The notes beneath the pieces are model-generated. The model was given only the letters and a program-made list of their open reading frames with translations. It had not been told where the DNA came from and ran no database searches. Source: an uncultured Collinsella sp. (lineage in GTDB: Bacteria > Actinomycetota > Coriobacteriia > Coriobacteriales > Coriobacteriaceae). Taken from it: a DNA stretch of 64,000 nucleotides. The DNA lies in NCBI GenBank assembly GCA_958451615.1, contig CAUDQR010000011.1:1-64000 (forward strand), read 5' to 3'. Position numbers and translations under genes: made by a program. The stretch's first letter is position 1; each line of letters starts with the position of its first letter. Shown here piece by piece: positions 62,926-64,000 of the stretch.

Positions 62926-64000
62926 ATGGCGAACGACAGCAAGACGTGGCGGTGCGGAAAGTACGAGCTTAGCTTTGACCGTCCGCGCATCATGGGCGTC
63001 CTCAACGTGACGCCCGATTCGTCTAGCGACGGCGGGGAGCACTTCGACCCGGACGCCGCGATCGAGTATGGCTTGGCGATGCTCGACGCCGGCGCCGACA
63101 TCATCGACGTGGGCGGTGAGTCCACGCGTCCCGGCTTTACCCCGGTCAATCCCGATGAGGAAGCGCGCCGCGTGCTGCCCGTGGTGCGCGCGCTGGCCAA
63201 GGAGGGCGCCATCGTCTCGATCGACACGCGTCATGTGGCGGTTGCCAAGGCGGCCGTGCGCTGCGGCGCCTCGATCGTCAACGACGTGACCGGCTTCACC
63301 GACCCCAAGATGGTCGAGTTTGTTAAGACGAGCACCTGCGGCGTCATCGTGGTGCATGCCGGCGAGGTCGCCGCGCCCACCCGCACGCACGCAACGGTGC
63401 AGCTCGATACCTCGGCAGCGGCGTTTGTTGCCGAGAAGGCACGCGAGGCGGCTGCCGAGGCCGCGCGTGAGGCCGAGAAGCCGGCTCGCCGCCTTCGCGG
63501 CAAGTTGCTGGGCGAGCCTAAGCCGGAGGCCAAGCTGCCGGGTGGCGTGGTGCAGCCCTCGCTGCCGTTTGGCGATCCGGAGCCTGCGCCGGAGCCTGCA
63601 AGCGAGCAGGAGACACCCGCCGCCGAGCAGGCTGCTGCCGCCGAGACCGTCGCGCCCGCGCCCGAGGCCGCGCCCGCAGCCACCGAGGCCGCATCGGAGT
63701 CCAATGACCGCCTGGCCGCACTGATGCGCCGCAGCGCCCGCCGCGAGGAAGCCTACGTGCCCACCTCGCAGCTCCGCCGCTTCACCCTGCCCGATTCGGC
63801 GCCCATCATGCGTTGCGTCATGGGCTTTCTGTCCGACCAAGCCCGCACGCTCATCCATGCCGGTGTGTCGCGCGACCGCATCTGCATCGATCCCGGCCCG
63901 GGCTTTGGCAAGACGGCCAACGAGGATATCGTCATCCAACGCGAGACCGCCAAGATGGCATCGCTGGGCTATCCGCTCATGTGTGCCGTGTCACGCAAGC
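62926..64000 (+). CDS. folP: Dihydropteroate synthase with large insertion (3' end outside window)
   Basis: At least 358 residues; the gene runs off the window. The enzyme joins the pterin pyrophosphate to p-aminobenzoate in folate synthesis and is the sulfonamide target. MGVLNVTPDSSSDGG near residue 23, DVGGESTRPGF near 64, SIDTRH near 103 and IVNDVTGF near 120 are normal. After VVHAGEV (residue 143), where the next motif DPGPGFGKT would usually follow in about 45 residues, it only comes at residue 322. The extra 130 residues are Ala-, Glu- and Pro-rich. Upstream AGGAGGATGTTC gives a strong start. Confidence 0.93.
   Translation, partial: MANDSKTWRCGKYELSFDRPRIMGVLNVTPDSSSDGGEHFDPDAAIEYGLAMLDAGADIIDVGGESTRPGFTPVNPDEEARRVLPVVRALAKEGAIVSIDTRHVAVAKAAVRCGASIVNDVTGFTDPKMVEFVKTSTCGVIVVHAGEVAAPTRTHATVQLDTSAAAFVAEKAREAAAEAAREAEKPARRLRGKLLGEPKPEAKLPGGVVQPSLPFGDPEPAPEPASEQETPAAEQAAAAETVAPAPEAAPAATEAASESNDRLAALMRRSARREEAYVPTSQLRRFTLPDSAPIMRCVMGFLSDQARTLIHAGVSRDRICIDPGPGFGKTANEDIVIQRETAKMASLGYPLMCAVSRK

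Overview
The window is a dense stretch of chromosome from a high-GC, anaerobic Gram-positive bacterium. Gene content (mannose-family PTS, NfnAB-type transhydrogenase, ECF transporter, sortase with an LPXTG-like multimodular glycosidase, complete purine and carbamoyl-phosphate genes) and protein sequences look like Coriobacteriia, most probably Collinsella. This is recognition by eye, not a search. Almost all of it is vertical housekeeping DNA; the unusual content sits in the gaps between genes.

Layout. 1-350: tRNA-Ile, tRNA-Ala, tRNA-Ile. 489-3815: bifunctional nuclease (DUF151), two small unknown genes, typA. 3945-5886 (minus): bactofilin-like membrane protein and a UPF0126/TRIC-type membrane protein. 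6017-7291: a predicted PD-(D/E)XK-like protein between two mirrored palindromes, followed by a stray tRNA-Ser 3' end and two tRNA-Ser genes. 8123-9811: rpsF-ssb-rpsR-rplI. 10036-17883: dnaB, purA, purD, NUDIX hydrolase, ABC exporter, membrane protein. 18093-22842: carA-carB behind a PyrR-type RNA leader. 23062-26912: GntR regulator divergent from a mannose-family PTS (IIA, IIB, IIC, IID). 27109-36624: small membrane protein, MarR, a 2137-residue GH31 surface enzyme, purE, class B sortase. 36692-42937: MoaE-like, CmpB-type membrane protein, purF, purM-purN, PTS IIA. 43162-48928: parvulin foldase, YqeY, polar amino-acid ABC transporter (ATPase, binding protein, two permeases), cytidylate-kinase-like protein. 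49387-52617 (minus): NfnB-NfnA, pth. 52733-54463: a second, diverged member of the 6191 protein family, again between repeat elements. 54550-57140 (minus): prs, glmU. 57334-60588: ECF module (T, fused A-A, S). 61124-63999: exonuclease III, sirtuin, folP (runs off the end).

The genes jointly supply PRPP (prs), the IMP and AMP routes (purF, purD, purN, purM, purE, purA), pyrimidine and arginine precursors (carAB), folate (folP) and UDP-GlcNAc (glmU). The surface glycosidase and the nearby sortase suggest harvesting of host glycans.

The striking feature is a crowd of palindromic elements of at least seven kinds. Two bracket paralogous nuclease-like genes. One pair has conserved blocks but a long stem whose two arms changed together. 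One forms a three-unit 80-bp array. One sits inside a coding sequence and encodes an inter-domain linker. Several small ones share a GGGAC core inside arms of differing sequence. These are the best candidates here for something undescribed.
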